Source: Acidimicrobiaceae bacterium (GTDB lineage Bacteria; Actinomycetota; Acidimicrobiia; Acidimicrobiales; Ilumatobacteraceae). Taken from it: a DNA stretch of 5,674 bases. The notes beneath the pieces were generated by a model. It had not been told where the DNA came from and searched no databases. It saw only the letters and a list, made by a program, of their open reading frames with translations. The translations under genes were made by a program, and so were the position numbers. The stretch covers positions 1-5,674 of the forward strand of contig DMQJ01000473.1 of NCBI GenBank assembly GCA_003455715.1, given 5' to 3'. This document shows, one piece after another, positions 5,664 to 5,674 of this stretch. How positions within the stretch are numbered: position 1 is the stretch's first letter; every line of letters begins with the position of its first letter.

Positions 5664-5674
5664 CCGTCGGCCGC

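Noticed and set aside
1..5674. CRISPR arrays, tRNA or rRNA genes, insertion sequences
   Set aside because: No regularly spaced direct repeats, no cloverleaf-like intergenic sequence and no transposase-like frame or terminal repeats were seen; almost all of the window is coding.

Overview
The window is GC-rich, with strong G/C preference at third codon positions. Genes are tightly packed and several overlap, one has a probable leaderless start, and the metal-ATPase resembles mycobacterial CtpG. This points to a high-GC Actinobacteriota (Actinomycetota), possibly an Acidimicrobiia-like lineage; that finer placement is inference only.

Region 1 (1-2622, minus strand) is a four-gene metal-efflux operon read right to left: a CadC/SmtB-type ArsR repressor, a CzcD-type CDF cation exporter, a small isoprenylcysteine-methyltransferase-like membrane protein, and a CtpG-like heavy-metal P-type ATPase cut by the left window edge. 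Every junction overlaps (TGATG, GTGA/GTG, TGATG), so translation is probably coupled. An inverted repeat covering the -10 element and the start of the repressor looks like its operator, giving a self-regulated, metal-derepressed unit, most likely for Zn/Cd/Pb/Co-type divalent metals.

Region 2 (2711-3574, minus) is a CPBP (CAAX/Abi-type) glutamic intramembrane protease with all its motifs. Region 3 (3595-4395, plus) is an unrecognised lipoprotein, divergent from it.

Region 4 (4442-4954, plus) is the highlight. Two short reading pieces lie in the same frame and are separated by one TGA at 4616-4618. Together they make a complete lipoprotein of the DUF411 family. The TGA falls exactly where the family has the first cysteine of its CGCC metal/thiol motif, so the product would carry U-G-C-C. 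This is a candidate selenoprotein: an exported selenolipoprotein. A nonsense mutation or base error at the same codon is the main alternative.

Region 5 (4983-5663, minus) is a membrane-anchored DUF305 protein (the family of the copper-binding CopM), convergent with the DUF411 gene across a 9-bp hairpin that can serve as a terminator for both. Overall the window reads as a metal-handling island: regulated efflux on one side, and extracytoplasmic proteins of families linked to copper or other soft metals on the other.
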